A stretch of 64,000 bases of DNA from Himantopus leucocephalus (taxonomy: Eukaryota > Chordata > Aves > Charadriiformes > Recurvirostridae): positions 10,980,305 through 11,044,304 of the forward strand of contig RSEF01000004.1 in assembly GCA_003993805.1 (NCBI GenBank), read 5' to 3'. Below, piece after piece: positions 42,171 to 58,000 of this stretch (its first letter is position 1; each line of letters starts with the position of its first letter). The position numbers and the translations under genes were made by a program. The notes below the pieces were generated by a model. The model was given only the letters and a program-made list of their open reading frames with translations, searched no databases and was not told the origin of the DNA.

Positions 42171-44993
42171 TATCTAGCACAGGACTAAACATCTTCGACA
42201 TAACCCAGTGAAAAATAAGAAAACCAACTTTTACTAGAAGTAGTGAAAAATTAACCAAAGGCGGCATTTTATGAATAAAATTCCAAACCTATTGTCCCCC
42301 AGTTATTCCAGTTATCTTTCCCCCAGGGTAGCCTTGGTACTAGAGCATGACCAAATCCACATTCAGTTAAGTTAGTCTGGTGGATTCATTTTCAGGGCAA
42401 AAATAAGAGCTAGCCTACCTTGAAGCTAGAGTTATACTTCAAAATGAAGTCAAGAGAGAGTTCAAATATTTGCAATACTCTGATCTAACATGCTTTTTTG
42501 CACATTATCATCAACACTTTTTGATGGGACATCACACCTCAAACTCAGGATTTTTCTGCAGCTTTCTGCATAATGCTATTCTTTTATAGTTTCCCTGCTT
42601 AGTTTAGGGAAGGTGAGATCATCAGTGATAAGAAAACTGAGTAGAATAGAGTACATTACCAAGCATAAATGGACAGGTAAAAAACTTCTCTAAAACTAGA
42701 GAATAAAGGTCAATGTTCTTATAACCAGTATGAGAAGATATGTTTACAGATAAACAAGTGAGTGCTTATTCATCATAGCATTTACATGGTATGTAAATAA
42801 TAATACCCAACATTGAAGTTCATCTGGTTTAAATTTTGAGTGATGATCCATCTTCACACTCACACAGAGAAAGACATGAGCTAAAAGTTAAAAAGTCTGC
42901 TTCCTTATTAGATGTAAGAGTATGCCACTCAGATACATACAGTACATCCTAGCAAGAAGATTCATAAGCAGTGTCTATATTAAACTAAGATTACATAGTA
43001 ATGAAGTTCACCTTGAGTGTCAGCTGTAAGTTGTGCACACAAAGCATGTTAATTTGGCACAAAATAAATCTTCAGGTTGCAGAAATTCCTCACAATGTGC
43101 CAAATGCATAGCCTTGACTGCTACTTTCACACTGACTAAATTAGATACCTAAAATTTGTACCATTCATAAAACAAGGAGTATCTGAAAGGATCCGAGACC
43201 CAGGTTTCTATTAGTTATGCCTTTCAATTCATATTTTAGCCTACAGTTAAGACTGCAATTCTGGTTTAGGTGAGATATTTCTGCTTTCACACACTAAGAT
43301 CAATTTTCCACAGATTTAGTGACAGAAAAACTGTCTCCCTATGAATTGTTTTATCTACTCTTTCTGCTACTGTTTAATATACTGTAAAAAGATCTTGATA
43401 GGTGACTACGGAACAACCCAGACCTGACAATAACATAAGGAAAAGACAAAACTTGATTTGTAACCAACCAACCTCAAGAACTAACTAAACATTTTTCATC
43501 TTGGAATGTCTTGGAGTTTATGCTAAAAGATTGATTGTTTTTAAATTGTCAAAAGAAGTACAGCTTTGGGAGCAGAGTTGAATTGAAAAAAAAGAACCAA
43601 ACTTTTGCTGGCAGAGGAGAACTGAATTTCATCTGCCAAAAGCAGTGAAAGGAACAACAGAAATGGAGACAGCAATTCAAAATTATACTATTTTCACCTA
43701 GACCACAGGGGAAAATCAAATTCACACAATGTGCAATATCAGCTGAAGGGTGGAATCAGAATCCAAACTTTTTATACTGTAGAGAAGTTCATTTTGCTTA
43801 GTCTGTAAATCAAAAATAGCCTAGTGCTATAAACACCCTGTAAGAGAAAGCTTAATAAAGATACATAAATGATTAAATGCCTACATAGGATTTTTTAAAC
43901 CGAGAAAACAGAAAAAGGATTTGTTTTTCTTTTTTGCACTGAAAAAATGCATAAAGGACAAAACTTATAAAAGGAATAAAGCTGAATTATAAATTAAGGA
44001 TAATAATATAAAATACAAAGACTTGTATTTATCAGCCTTAGCTCTTTTTTTTTCCCCCCCAAGAACTAACATGAAATTGAAGAGGAAAGCAGAAAAAATG
44101 CAGAATGCTACTACTCCAGGAAGCCTTTTAAATTAAATGAGTTCTAGGAACGGTCTACTGTGAGGTTGTGTGGAAAACCGCGCCAGCACAGGGCAGAGGC
44201 AGGCAATGGAGCCCTCTATATCGGAGGCAGGGTCAGTTAAAGGCGCTTACAAAACTATCGCTTTAGCTAAGCTTTCTTCTTGCTTTCCCTCTTACAGTAC
44301 TTTCATCTTTCTCTTGTGCTTCATTCCAAGACAGCCCTGCCTGTTCTCTAACCTCTCTATGTATTCCAGAAACACTGTTTTGTCTCATCAATATTTTTAT
44401 CCACTCACAAGAGGAGAAGCTCACTGTAAATGTTTGTAGAACTAATTTCCACTCAGTCTTTCTGTACCTGTATATCACCTCTTCTCTTCAGGGGCAGACA
44501 ATGTCAGAGACTCTTATTATTTGTATACCATGGAGCACTACAGAACCAGATAAATTAATGTTATGTATCTGTGGATTGTACTATACTACAATTAAGTAAT
44601 GAATGTCAGTGGTGACAATATTATTACCCTTATTTGTTCCATATTTTGTTTGTTTAATGTTATGAATATTTCATGTTAATAACTAAACGACTTTCATGTG
44701 ACTGACTCTCTTTTAAGTGAAGAAGCCACAGTACAGGTTCTGGGTATATCTGTATGCATTCTAAGAACTTGTCCTTGAAAGATTTTTGATCATTTATATT
44801 TTAATCTGTAGTAAACTGTTAGCAGTAGTTAAGCTGTTGCCCTCTGTGGCTTTGTTCTTTTGTTTAACACTTGCATGGTGGTAGATAACCATATATACTC
44901 AAAAAAAACCCAAAGGATTATTTTTAACTTCATGCTATTTTTCAATTTATCCAGGCATATTAGGATAACCAAAGTCCAAAAATCTTCCTGTCA

Positions 44994-46930
<1,937 letters not shown>

Positions 46931-47655
46931 TTAAACATTCTGGATGGTATTGGCTGAAAGGATAGGATAGTTATGGACGCCTGATGTTAGACTAAGCAAC
47001 AGGCTACTTTGTTTAGAACATATAGGACACATCCATCCTGTTACCACAACACCCTGTGCTGTCATCAACAGTCACAATGCTGGAGTCCCCAAACCCATTG
47101 GTCCAACGAAGTCACTGAGGGGAAGGCAAAAAGAATCCCCATATGCTGGGTCTCAAGGTCTTTCCCATTTTCAAGAAGTGAAGATGAGTCAGTCCACTAT
47201 CCCCTACCTGCTGTGGTTCAGTGTTGGTGTATTTGCTGCCTCTGAGAGCAGGTCTTCAGCAGTCCCACTGCACAAGATCTCATTCACTCAGATTTGTGTT
47301 AGTCCCTGTACTAACTCGTGATAACTTAGACTTAGCAGAACTTCCTTTTTACTTACGCTGTGAATAAGGTATAAAATCTTACATGGCCTTAGTGACAGGC
47401 TTTTACAGGAAAATTCCTTCCTGAACCCTGCTATTGTTGGTGAGCAGCTGTCCCATGTGTAATATAACCTGGGAACGGTCAAATCAGGTCAGAGCAAAGA
47501 TGTTCTCCTGTTTCCAATGACTGCAGAGGGAAGAACCTCAGAAAACAGCAGGCGTGTAGTAACAGTTGTTAGCGGTTTAGAGACTTCAGGCAGTGATAGC
47601 GTCTTCACATTTAACAGTTGTTAGTGGATTTTCATCCATTGTCCTAATTCTGATT

Positions 47656-47679
47656 GGGGGTGGGGGGTGGGGGGGGTGG
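47656..47679 (+). repeat. G-run tract, potential G-quadruplex
   Basis: Runs of 5, 6 and 8 G separated by single T residues, then TGG. This meets the usual four-run G-quadruplex pattern if the 8-G run is split. The G-rich strand is the template strand of CNKSR2. Confidence 0.8.
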
Positions 47680-49790
47680 AGGTGTTGAATCTAAGTAAAG
47701 TTTTCTACACACAAGTCCCTTTCTCCTTTTCCCACATTCCTTTATCCATGTCTCTGTCCTTTTATCACCAAGCCAACTCCCCACTTATACCCAGGTAATA
47801 AGCACAAAGATATCTCAGCTCGTATACATTAAATAATTCACTCAAATTCACATAGAAAGTCTCAAACAGAATGAGTTGAACCCAGATTTCTTGCTGCCAC
47901 AACAGGATGTACCATATGAAAGAATTTAACGAGCGTTTAAACAAAATCAACTTTCAGAGTATGAATTGATTGCTCGCTATTATTTTCAAGTATGCATATG
48001 TTACAGAGGATGACTGATCATGAATATCACATGTTAATTTTTCTGCCTAAACTTCTTCCTCAAAACAGAGGATAAAGAACCACAAACACTACACAATGTA
48101 TTGACTAATAAAAAGCTTATGAAATGGGATTGTATGGAAGTCAAACAGAATGCAAACTAACTCTTGGTAAGATTGTTTGGACCACTTACAGCTGGTACTT
48201 AGCACTATGCCTCCTCTGCCAGCCATTCTCCCTCTCAACGGTCACTCCGAAAAATAAATCAAGGCCCCTGCCTCCAGCTTGGAGGGCAACCTACAAGGAA
48301 TGGAAACACTTTGCGATCTTAGCTCATTGCAAAGAACTTAGATTTTAAAATAATTTTAAATACTAGGGGCAGAATTATCTTCATTGTTATACACATATCA
48401 TGCTCAAAGCATCACGATCAGTCAATGAGGTTTGGAAGCATCCAGTTTAAGACTGAATAGTGAAGCAAACGAAAGTTACATTGGTTTAGCTTCAGATGAG
48501 AACAATTCTCTTCATCTTTTTTCTAGAACTAATACTGTACAGTTAGCTACAACATCACTAAAGTAAGTCATTCTATTTTGGAAAAGTTTAAAGTTAAAAA
48601 GCAAGTTGTATTTGATATTAGTATGCCATCTGGTTAGCATTGGCAGCTAATCTTTCTTTTATTGAAGCACTGAAGGAATTGCCTCCTCTGCTCTATTTTT
48701 CTTTCAACTTTTCCTCGTGCCAAGACGATGACTAAGTGAATGTATTGGGATGCCTTTACCAGCTAGCAACCAGCTAGGCAGTGCTTGGTTTCCCCTCAGA
48801 AAGAGTTTGACTTTGCACAGTCAATAAGGATGATAAACCAGATCTTCCTGGTTTTATTTCCAAGTCCAACCTTGCTTATCCCTGTGGAACCAAGCAGAAA
48901 ATATTTCTCCCAATAATTCACTGTTGCATAAAAGCTCTGGAAACTGTCAGTTTACATTCAAGAAAAGCCAAGCAGGAAAGTAAACAGTTTGACCAGTACA
49001 TCTATAAAAGCCAGTACGCTCTTACCAGACAGTAAATGTCTGAATTTTGAAGAAAGTATGCTAGATACTATCAGTGTAATCAACTAGACTAATTGGAAAA
49101 CACACAGATTGAACAGAAAATGTGTTTGAGGAAATCCACCTAGTGAGTAAGTTATTCACTTTATCTTAAAGTTTATTAACATGCCAATGGCAACCTCAAT
49201 TAATGTCAATATAAAAGTTAAAATATAGCAAAGCATAGATAAAATATGTCCATAAAGATAATCAGGAGATGAAAGGAAATTTTTCAGCACAGTAAAAGTG
49301 CTGATGCAAGTTAGTTGTTTAGCTGAGACTTGGCAAGACCAAATAAATGGAAAAAGATAAAAATATTACAAAAATGACAGTGAATCAATATCTCTGTAGA
49401 AGAGAGAGACATTGTATTGCTCTAAATTTAAGCTTGGCTGTAATCCAGGATCTTCATTTTTCAATGAAACAGCCATAACCAACTATAAATTAGGAAAAAG
49501 ACTGGTTAAAAATAATCCTTGAAAGTATCACCTCCGAGCACCTCATCCTAATTTACTGCACCACAGCTCCTCTCATGTCAGCTGCACATGTTTCTCTCTC
49601 CACTGCAGCCTCCCATGCAGTCTGTTTGCAAGGCTGAAGCTTGGAAGCCACGAAGTCCCACGAGCCCCACTGTGGCAGTGCATTAGAAAACTATTGAAGG
49701 AATCTCTGGACCCTTTTGGGCTTCCCTAGTCAGCAGCCAGGGTGATGGGATTTAAAAGAGATTGTGCCAGAGGAGAAAAGAGCAAATAGG

Positions 49791-49887
49791 TCTAGTGGAA
49801 AGTGTCCCTGCCCATGGCAGGGGGGTTGGAACTAGATGATCTTTAAGGCCCTTTCCAACCTAAACCATTCTATGATGATTCTATGGA
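49791..49887 (+). mobile_element. CR1 LINE 3' end fragment
   Basis: The sequence runs from tctagtggaaagtgtccctg through the ccatggcagg block to ggaactagatgatctttaag, and ends in a tail with ATTCTATGATGATTCTATG. It is a 5'-truncated plus-oriented CR1. It abuts, within a few bases, a CR1 coding fragment in the opposite orientation. Confidence 0.92.
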
Positions 49888-49889
49888 AA

Positions 49890-50312
49890 TGGCTCGGTGA
49901 GCACTTCCACCAGCTCCCTCAGTACCCTCGGGTGGACCCCATCCAGCCCCAAAGACTTGTGTATGTCTAAGTGCTGTAGCAGGTCCCTCACCATTTCCCC
50001 TTGGATTATGGGGGCTTCGTTCTGCTCCCCACCCCTGTCTACTAGCTCAGGGGGCTGGGTACTCAGGGAGCAACTGGTCTGTCTTTAAAGACTGAGGCAA
50101 AGAAGGCATTAAGTACTTCAGTCCTTTCCTCATCCTTTGTCACTATGTTTCCGCCCCTGCCTACTAAAGGATGGAGATTATCCTTAGTCCTTTTATTGCT
50201 AATGCATTTATAGAAACTTTTTTTATTGCCCTTAACATCAGAAGCCAGGTTAAGTTCTAGTTGGGCTTTAGCCCTTCTAATTTTCTCCCTACTTAGCCTA
50301 CATAGAAGAGCT
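49890..50312 (-). mobile_element. CR1 LINE ORF2 fragment (minus orientation), pseudogenised
   Basis: Translated on the minus strand this gives a CR1-type ORF2 stretch: RRAKAQLELNLASDVKGNKK, then a KDEERTEVLNAFFASVF segment. After a premature stop, frame-shifted remains of HKS-GLDGVHPRVLRELVEV follow. This is the region between the endonuclease and the reverse-transcriptase core of ORF2. Stop codons and frame breaks show it is dead. It lacks the rest of ORF2 on both sides. Confidence 0.88.
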
Positions 50313-50951
50313 GCAGTTTACGATAACGAGTAGGTGGGTAGCCTTGTTCTAAATACATGACACTGCAAGTATCCAGACCTCTTCTGATTCCTGTAGGCAT
50401 CTCATCTGCATGATGCTAACTGAGATAATGATTTAGTCTGGCAGGTTTGAGATTATCGCAGCTATCATATCAGAGTTAAGTTTTCACAGCCATATATACT
50501 GCTCTCACTGTGTTAAATATGTGCTGTTATTGTGAGACACGCCATTGAAATAATGCTCCTGAGCCAGTAAAATTTTATCTCCTGGCAGGTGATTTCTTTC
50601 TTGCACAGTAAATCCTAGATACAATTTCTTGTTTAAAAAGAAAGAAAAAAAAAAATTCTAAAGGGGACAAGAGGGTGCCATTAACATCGGCAGGATTGTT
50701 TTTCATACCAAGAGTAGGGGAAAAAACCCAAGCAAGGTTTGCTCCATTCCCTGGTTTTGTTTCATGATGCTTAAGGCTGTTGCATAGTAATTTTTACCAA
50801 AGTAGTCTATTAGTGGAATCGGACATGCAGGTTTAGAGAACGAATACTGACTATTAAAGCGACCCCAAACGCTGTCTAGAAGAACTACACAGCCATACAG
50901 TATGTCAAATTATTATGAAATCTGGATCATGAAACTGCACAGTGAGAATAG

Positions 50952-51051
50952 NNNNNNNNNNNNNNNNNNNNNNNNNNNNNNNNNNNNNNNNNNNNNNNNN
51001 NNNNNNNNNNNNNNNNNNNNNNNNNNNNNNNNNNNNNNNNNNNNNNNNNNN
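50952..51051. other. 100-N scaffold gap
   Basis: Exactly 100 Ns, the usual placeholder for unknown size. CR1 sequence starts at its right edge, so the missing sequence likely includes more CR1. Confidence 0.97.
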
Positions 51052-52086
51052 TCCTTGTCTCTAAATTGAAGACACATGGATTTGATGGATGGACTACCCT
51101 CTGGATAAGGAATTGGCTGGACGGCCACATTCAAAGAGTTGCAGTCAATGGCTCGATGTTCAAGTAGCGACCAGTGACGAGTGGTGTTCCTCAGGGGCCA
51201 GTGCTATTTAACATCTTTGTCAGTGACATGGACAGTGGGATCAAGTGCACCCTCAGCAAGTTTGCCAATGACACCAAGCTGTATGGAGCAGTCAACGTGC
51301 TGGAGTGAAGGGATGCCATCCAGAGCAACCTGGACAAGCTTGAGGGGTGGGCAGGGCAATCCCAGGCACAAACACAGGCTGGGTGGAGAATGGACCGAGA
51401 GCAGCCCTGAGGAGAACGACTTGGGGGTGTTGGTGGATGACAAGCTCAATATGAGCTGACAATGTGCACTCGCATCCCAGAAAGCCAACCACATCCTGGG
51501 CTGCATCAAAAAAAGCGTGGCCAGCAGGTCAGGGGAGGGATTCTGCCCCTCTGCTCCGCTCTCATAAGACCCCACCTGGAGTACTGCATCCAGCTCTCGA
51601 GCCCCCAACATAAAAAGGACATGGACCTGTTGGAGTAAGTCCAGAGAAGGGCCACAAAGATGATAAGAGGGCTGGAGTGCCTGTCCTATAAAGACAGGTT
51701 GGGAGAGTTGGGGTTGTTCAGCCTGGAGAAGAGAAGGCTCCAGGGAGACCTTATAGCCCTGTCCAGTACTTAAAAGGGGACCTAAGGGAAAGATGGGGAG
51801 GGACTCTTGATCAGGGAATGTTGTTATAGGACGAAGGTTTTAAACTGAAAGAAGGTAGATTTAGATTAGATATTAGGAAAAAATTCATTACCATGAGGGT
51901 GGTGAGACACTGGAACAGGTTGCCCAGAGAGGTTGCAGATGCCCCATGCCTGGAGGTGTTCAAGGCCAGGTTGGATGGGGCTTTGAGCTACCTGGTCTAG
52001 TGGAAGGTGTCCCTGCCCATGGCAGGGGGGTTGGAACTAGATGATCTTTAAGGTCCTTTCCACCCCAAGCCATAATTCTATGAATC
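51052..52086 (+). mobile_element. CR1 LINE: reverse-transcriptase C-terminal half through 3' end, pseudogenised
   Basis: Directly after the 100-N gap, plus-strand frames give CR1 ORF2 remnants. These are a [17 protein letters not shown] stretch, [20 protein letters not shown], an [11 protein letters not shown] segment at the RT active-site position, [15 protein letters not shown], and [21 protein letters not shown] followed by [11 protein letters not shown]. The 3' end follows (ggttggaactagatgatctt, tail near 52080). The RT motif is FAND where the family has FADD. A stretch between the DKLEGWA and RHKHRLG segments is deleted, and there are several stops. The element probably extends leftward into the gap. 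Confidence 0.93.
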
Positions 52087-54918
52087 AATATTCCATTAGC
52101 TGGATTCAGTCAATGAATTGTCTTTTGCTGCCTGCATATTCTAGTTGTAAGGTTTGCAATGCTGACACACCACAAGCATAAGTTACTGCAATACTGGCAA
52201 TCCAGTAGTCATGCACAGATATTTATACATTCTGCTTTAAAATCGCAGTGTAAGGAATAACAAATTGTTCTGTGAGCAGTGGTACTGAAAAGGCCTGATT
52301 TTCAATGGTCTTTGTCCTCTTCATTCCCACATCCCCTTCTTCACATGACTCCCATGCCAATCTGCATACAAATAGAGGCTGATGGCACAAGTTCTGGGAG
52401 TCAGGGAGAGCCACATCTGAGATGGCTGCAGAGGCCACAGGCACAGACCTGTCATTGACCATATGGCTGATGTCTCTCCCCACGGATCAAGTGCATTTTG
52501 TCCTAGAAAGTCGCTGGGTTTAGGACACATCCCTGTAGCAACCTACTGACCACCCCAGCACTCACAGGAATTCTTGTGGACTTACTGTTCTGTCGAGTTT
52601 GGTTCAGGCTGGCTAAAACTTTCAAAAACTTATTAGCGGTGCTACAGGGAAGAACTGGTGCAGATGTGGGCAACACAATCACAGAAAACCTCATCTGCTC
52701 TGAGAATTATTTACATTTAGATAGTTCTCACACTCAAATATGTGTATGAATTCAAACAGCTTTGGTAAAGACTTGTAATAAAGCATGCTAAGTCCAGGTT
52801 ATCAATTTCATCTGGCTAGTGGATTTAAATTATATATTAAAATGTTTAATGCAATAGTATACTAATAAGTGTTCTTATGTACCAATACACCAAAAATATG
52901 TGCTAGTTTCTGACAGAAAGCATAAAAGCCCTCTGTGCTGCAAGTAACGATTTTAGAAAAACAATGCTTTCCTTCCATATACCCTGCTTGAAGTATTATT
53001 TATGTGTTTGCAATAAAAGATCAGGATAGAAGAGACACCACTGAACACTAGAATTTAAAACTTAATTACTGAGTTTAGCTCTTGTACAGAAGGATGGTGT
53101 TTTAGCAGTATTTTTATGAAATCACAGCATACTTCACAAGATCTATATTTTTATGCCTTACTGAATGGAGCACTAACTATTCAAAATCTCATGATGAGAA
53201 CAGGCCAACAATTTCCAGACATGTTTATCGTGACACTGATTTGAAATCAGCAGTAAGAATTATTTAGTATGAAGCATATCTATAATAGCCTAAAAAGTAT
53301 GTATAACACACAAGACAACAGCAGACAGAACTGAAAAGTTACCAGTGTTGAAACACAGTTTTGCCATTGCTAGTTTTCCCCTTCTTGCGCATGCAGAATT
53401 CAAACAAGAAGGATAAAGACCATATAAGCCACTGCTATGAGTCTTGTTTTTACAAGTCAGTGCACACACGAATGTCTTAGCACAATAAATTAATGTGGAC
53501 TTGTATCAACAACTGGTAATCATGTTTTATGTCAGCCAATAAAGAGCAGAGGAATGATGAATTCCCACTGTCAGATCTGCACTATGTTCAACCACAGAAA
53601 AGTTTTAATCAGTTCTGAAATTTAATGTAGCTGCCGAAAATTAACAAAAACTTAAATGTTGTCCACAGACAAATCTCAAAACAACATGTCTGACTAGATT
53701 TATAAGTTTGGCCAGTTTTTCCGCACTGTCCAGCATCAGTGATATTTCCATAGCTCTCAAATTCTAGAATATTGACCTAAACACTCTTGTCAAGATTCAG
53801 TTATCTAAGCCACTTGTCATAAAAGTTACAATGTACTTAATTTTGCTGTATACATTTACATGAGTCTGGTCATTTTGGCTATAAAGCTCTAAAAACGCGA
53901 AATCAATGTCCCCTTTTAAACAAATGAAAGACAAGGTTGCTTAGTGTTAAGCACCACTTAACATGATACTGTTATGTGAAAAGCATGCTTACTAAAGACA
54001 TCATATTCTGTAGCCTATGGCATTCTATATAAAAGCAGGGACTCTTAAAACAAGAAGCTATAACAAGTGACCATTTTATACATGTGTTTTTGTATGACAG
54101 CATTGCTACTAGTTTTATAACATAATAAACGTTGTTACAAAACCAGTGATCTTAAAAGTTTAACCTGACTTGCACCAATTCCCACACTACCACTTAGAGC
54201 TTCATCCCTTCAAGGTAGTCAACACTTCATTCCAATTCCTGTATTTACGGTCTTGCAAAAAATTAAATGCTCACTTTCATCAAGGCCCTGTGGAACCAAA
54301 TGCATTCTCAGATGAAAGTCCACCACAAATATCACACAGAAATTGAAAATAAAGGTGTAAAGGACTATTTTATCTCAGAGATCAATGTTTGTGGTGGCAT
54401 TGATGAGAATCTCTCACAAGATTTCTTTTTGTGGCAAGCTTTAATAAAATGCACTCTAATGTTATCAAAAGCAATGTATAAGTCTAGCAATACATTTTAT
54501 CATGAGGTAAGAAGTGACCAGGGATGCAAATATTACAAGCATTCTTCTTTTTAATTCCTTTGGTGTAGAAAGAAAAAGGTAGAAAAGAAAATGTGAGTCC
54601 TCTGCTGCACAGCTTATTCCCGTGTCACTAGCAGGCTATTCCATACACTTCACATTCAAATTCTAGGGAAACTAATAATTCATATAAATTAATTGGATAT
54701 GTCAATTCTAATTAGTCCACAAAGGCTAGGTAAGAATCCTTAGGAGAGCACAGGATATTCTCCACATTGCTGCAGACAAATCAAGTATCCAAATCTTGGC
54801 TAGTCTGTGGCTTGGGACACAAGAGAGCTTACACAGATCAATTCAGAATATTGGAGCAAGGCAGCAAGGTTAAGAAAGAAAAGCTGGCCTTCCTGCTTCT
54901 TGCTGTCCACTGGTTTTC

Positions 54919-55000
54919 ACAGAATCACAGAATGATCAGGGTTGGAAGGGACCTCTGGAGATCATCTAGTCCAACCCCCCTGCCAGAGCAGGGTCACCTA
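54919..55000 (-). mobile_element. CR1 LINE 3' end fragment (minus orientation)
   Basis: The plus strand reads acagaatcacagaatgatca, then gttggaagggacctctggag and atcatctagtccaacccccc. This is the reverse complement of an avian CR1 3' terminus, and it looks less diverged than the copy at 41660. A 15-bp motif (gtatagttttggcaa) is tandemly duplicated just past its upstream end (55007-55039). Confidence 0.92.
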
Positions 55001-58000
55001 CAGCAGGTATAGTTTTGGCAACTTGTATAGTTTTGGCAAACTAGACTACTATGCAATAAAGAATGCCTTCTGAAACACAAAGAAATCAAAGCAAAAGAAG
55101 CAATAAACATTCACTAAACACTGTAACATGCAACATTACAGTGAAAACAGAAACAACCATGAAGTGAAACAGTGCTAATATATAGGTTTTTCTTTTATCA
55201 CTGTACAGGGAAAACATCCATTCCTTTATCCCTAGCAGTTACTGTGATCACTATCATCAGCCTTGAAGAAAGAAAACATCCAGAAGGGCTGAAGTCACAA
55301 ACAAAAACATTGTCTTCCAGATCCAAACCTTAAAAGAAATCTAAATAATGTCAGGAATGAATGTACCATTAACATCCCCTAAAACAGGGGTAGAAGAATA
55401 TACACAAATTATAAAGTATACCAACACTATTTGGATTGAATTTCAGCCAGTATTTTCCCTCCTGCTCTGGTCTACAGCATCAGACACATGTGGTTTTTCA
55501 GCACAATATCATAAGCCTACCTATCATTTGCATAAATTTCTGCTACTGCATTGACCTAATAAGTAACAATACAATTTAATTGTACATACTGTGGCGTGCT
55601 GCTCTGTATCAGTAAGTGACAGTAACTCATAATACGAAAAGGAATAAAAAAATTCATGGACAGAACACCACTGAGTTTACCCAGACACATAACCAGACAT
55701 GAAATACAGTAATGGATTATTTTATAAATTTATAAATGGAAATAAGTACATTTCTTTTTCAGAAGCATACAGTAGTTCCTGTAGTAGCCTATTCACCAGC
55801 CTAACTTGCAATGAATTAGGATCCTCATTCTCACTGGTACTTAAACATTCATTTTCGGAAGAAAATTACAAGCTTCAGAAGAGATTTAACACTTTGAATA
55901 GAACACGCTTTTCCCTATTTGCTGAAAAAGAACTATTGTGTGACAGGAGGATCTTTCAACCGTGTCAAAAGACAGCAAACCCAGAAGTCTATTTCCTCTT
56001 GTTAGTCTGTTAACATTGTCTTGCTCTACAGGCAGCTGACGTACATAAGTTCAGGGAATTAAAATAGGAGTTAATACAACAAATTTGTATTTTACCTGAT
56101 TTTTTTTTTTTTAACATAAACCAACCCTTAAGTAGGAAGAATACAGAAATACTTAAGCCTGAAGTAAATTATGTGAAGTTTGATAGCCTAGTACCACAAA
56201 GATTGGATGCATTACTTGTAGAAAAGAATTAGATGTGGTCTACTGGCATTCACCTGGGCTGCAGTTCGCTTGCTGCTACTCTTCCCTTTTGGACAGTATG
56301 CAGGTAGCTGAAATTTGAGTAAAAAGCAGCCAATCAACCTCCATTCTTCTATTTCTGCGACACGCACCTCATCTTATGACAACAGATCACAGACATAGGA
56401 ATAACTGGATAGAACCATTTCCAGTCTGTGTTTGGCTACGAGATACGCAGACATCACATAAGCAGAGGTTTCTGTGCCTTCATCAGAGGTTATGTGGCCT
56501 TGACTGCTGAGGCACAGCTGCTGTACAAGAATGATACATTCATATAGGATAAAGTTGTCAAAAGAGCCCAAGCCTAAGTTTCTAGTGGAACTTAACATAC
56601 AAAACAAATTCATAAGTCACTTAGGCTCTAAATTACCTTTAAAACAATCCTGTGCTTGGGCACCTCTGAAAATTTTACTTACTAAACTTTTATACTACCA
56701 TTGGTGGTACTGCTACAATACGCCAAAATATTCTTACAGTTCAAACAGCCTTGGAAATGATGTGCTACTAGGGAACAATTGGCATAGAGGTAGTGGGCCT
56801 TGAAGAGAAAACTGAGAATACATCAAGAAAAATTACCGTCTACTTACATCAACTCACATAGCTAAAATAGTTTATTTTTCCAAGTTGCATGATTTGAAAG
56901 GCTAAAAAAGAATGCAGCGGCTGATTAGACTAAGCAAAAGATGATACATCCTTTCTAACATGTGGAATAATTAACTAACCTGCTCCATAGTATTAATTCA
57001 ATGGTTTGGCACAGCATAATAAATTGCACTGGACTGCCAAAAGTTGAACTTCTTTTCCAGTTGAGATTAATAAATCTCTCTGGATGCGTATATGTTTGTA
57101 TAGACAAAAGGAATGTATGTGCCAGGTTCCTCATTAGGAACTGAGGAGATGGAATACCTCTTCATCTCTCACTAAGAGAGATGCCATTCCATTTCAAAGA
57201 AAGAAGATTTATTTCCATTTATTTAAGCATCAATATCTAAATAAAATGAAGATTTCAGTCTAGAATAATTACCTTTGAAATATGGAGGGAAAATACATGT
57301 CTGACATATCAAATGACTTCTTAAAAATGAAACTTGATTACATATCAGGTAAAGTAAGAAAAAATAATTCCCAATATACTCGCAGTATGGACAAATCAAA
57401 AAGTATCAGCAGAATGAAAGACAAAAAGGATCTCAAGAGAGATCATGGTAGGTACGGCCATTAAAAAGTAGTATTAATTTAAGCAAAACTTGAATTTTTA
57501 ATTCAGAAGAAACAACCTTATCAATGCATACAGAAGCAGCTATGAAAGAGTGGCTGCTTCATCTTCAGCATGGCATACTTCAAAATAAATTATTGCAAAC
57601 TTCTTTCCATCTGACCAACAAAATATTATTACTGTTGTAATTTTGGTAGAGATGCCTAATAAAGAAATATATTAGAAAAATGTTAGAAAAAAACCAGAGC
57701 ATATGTGTTTGGTAGCTATGTCCCATGCATTGCTTAAAGAAAGTAGTAAATATGCAAGCAAATTAAACTCACACCAGTTTTTATAAACATGTTGACCCAC
57801 AGGTGACTTGACTTTGCCTTCTAGTGGAAAAACTATCACACTCGGGTGGGCAGCTTTTGCAGTAACTGCAGAGAGAGAAATTTTCTGATCTTTATTTCTC
57901 CTTGAATGTTATCACAGCACAGTGCCCAATTTCACTAGCTGAATGCCTATGAATTAACAGTATTTTTAATTACTTTAGATACAATCTATATTTAAGCATG

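Noticed and set aside
41911..42267. 118-codon minus-strand open frame with an internal repeat
   Set aside because: The repeat in the peptide is simply the 114-bp duplication across the N at 42055, probably an assembly artefact.
51204..51611. 135-codon minus-strand open frame
   Set aside because: It is antisense to the CR1 reverse-transcriptase fragment, whose plus-strand frames give recognisable ORF2 motifs.
55699..56013. 104-codon plus-strand open frame
   Set aside because: Low-complexity, serine/leucine/phenylalanine-rich peptide without a known domain, no flanking gene signals, within a large intron.
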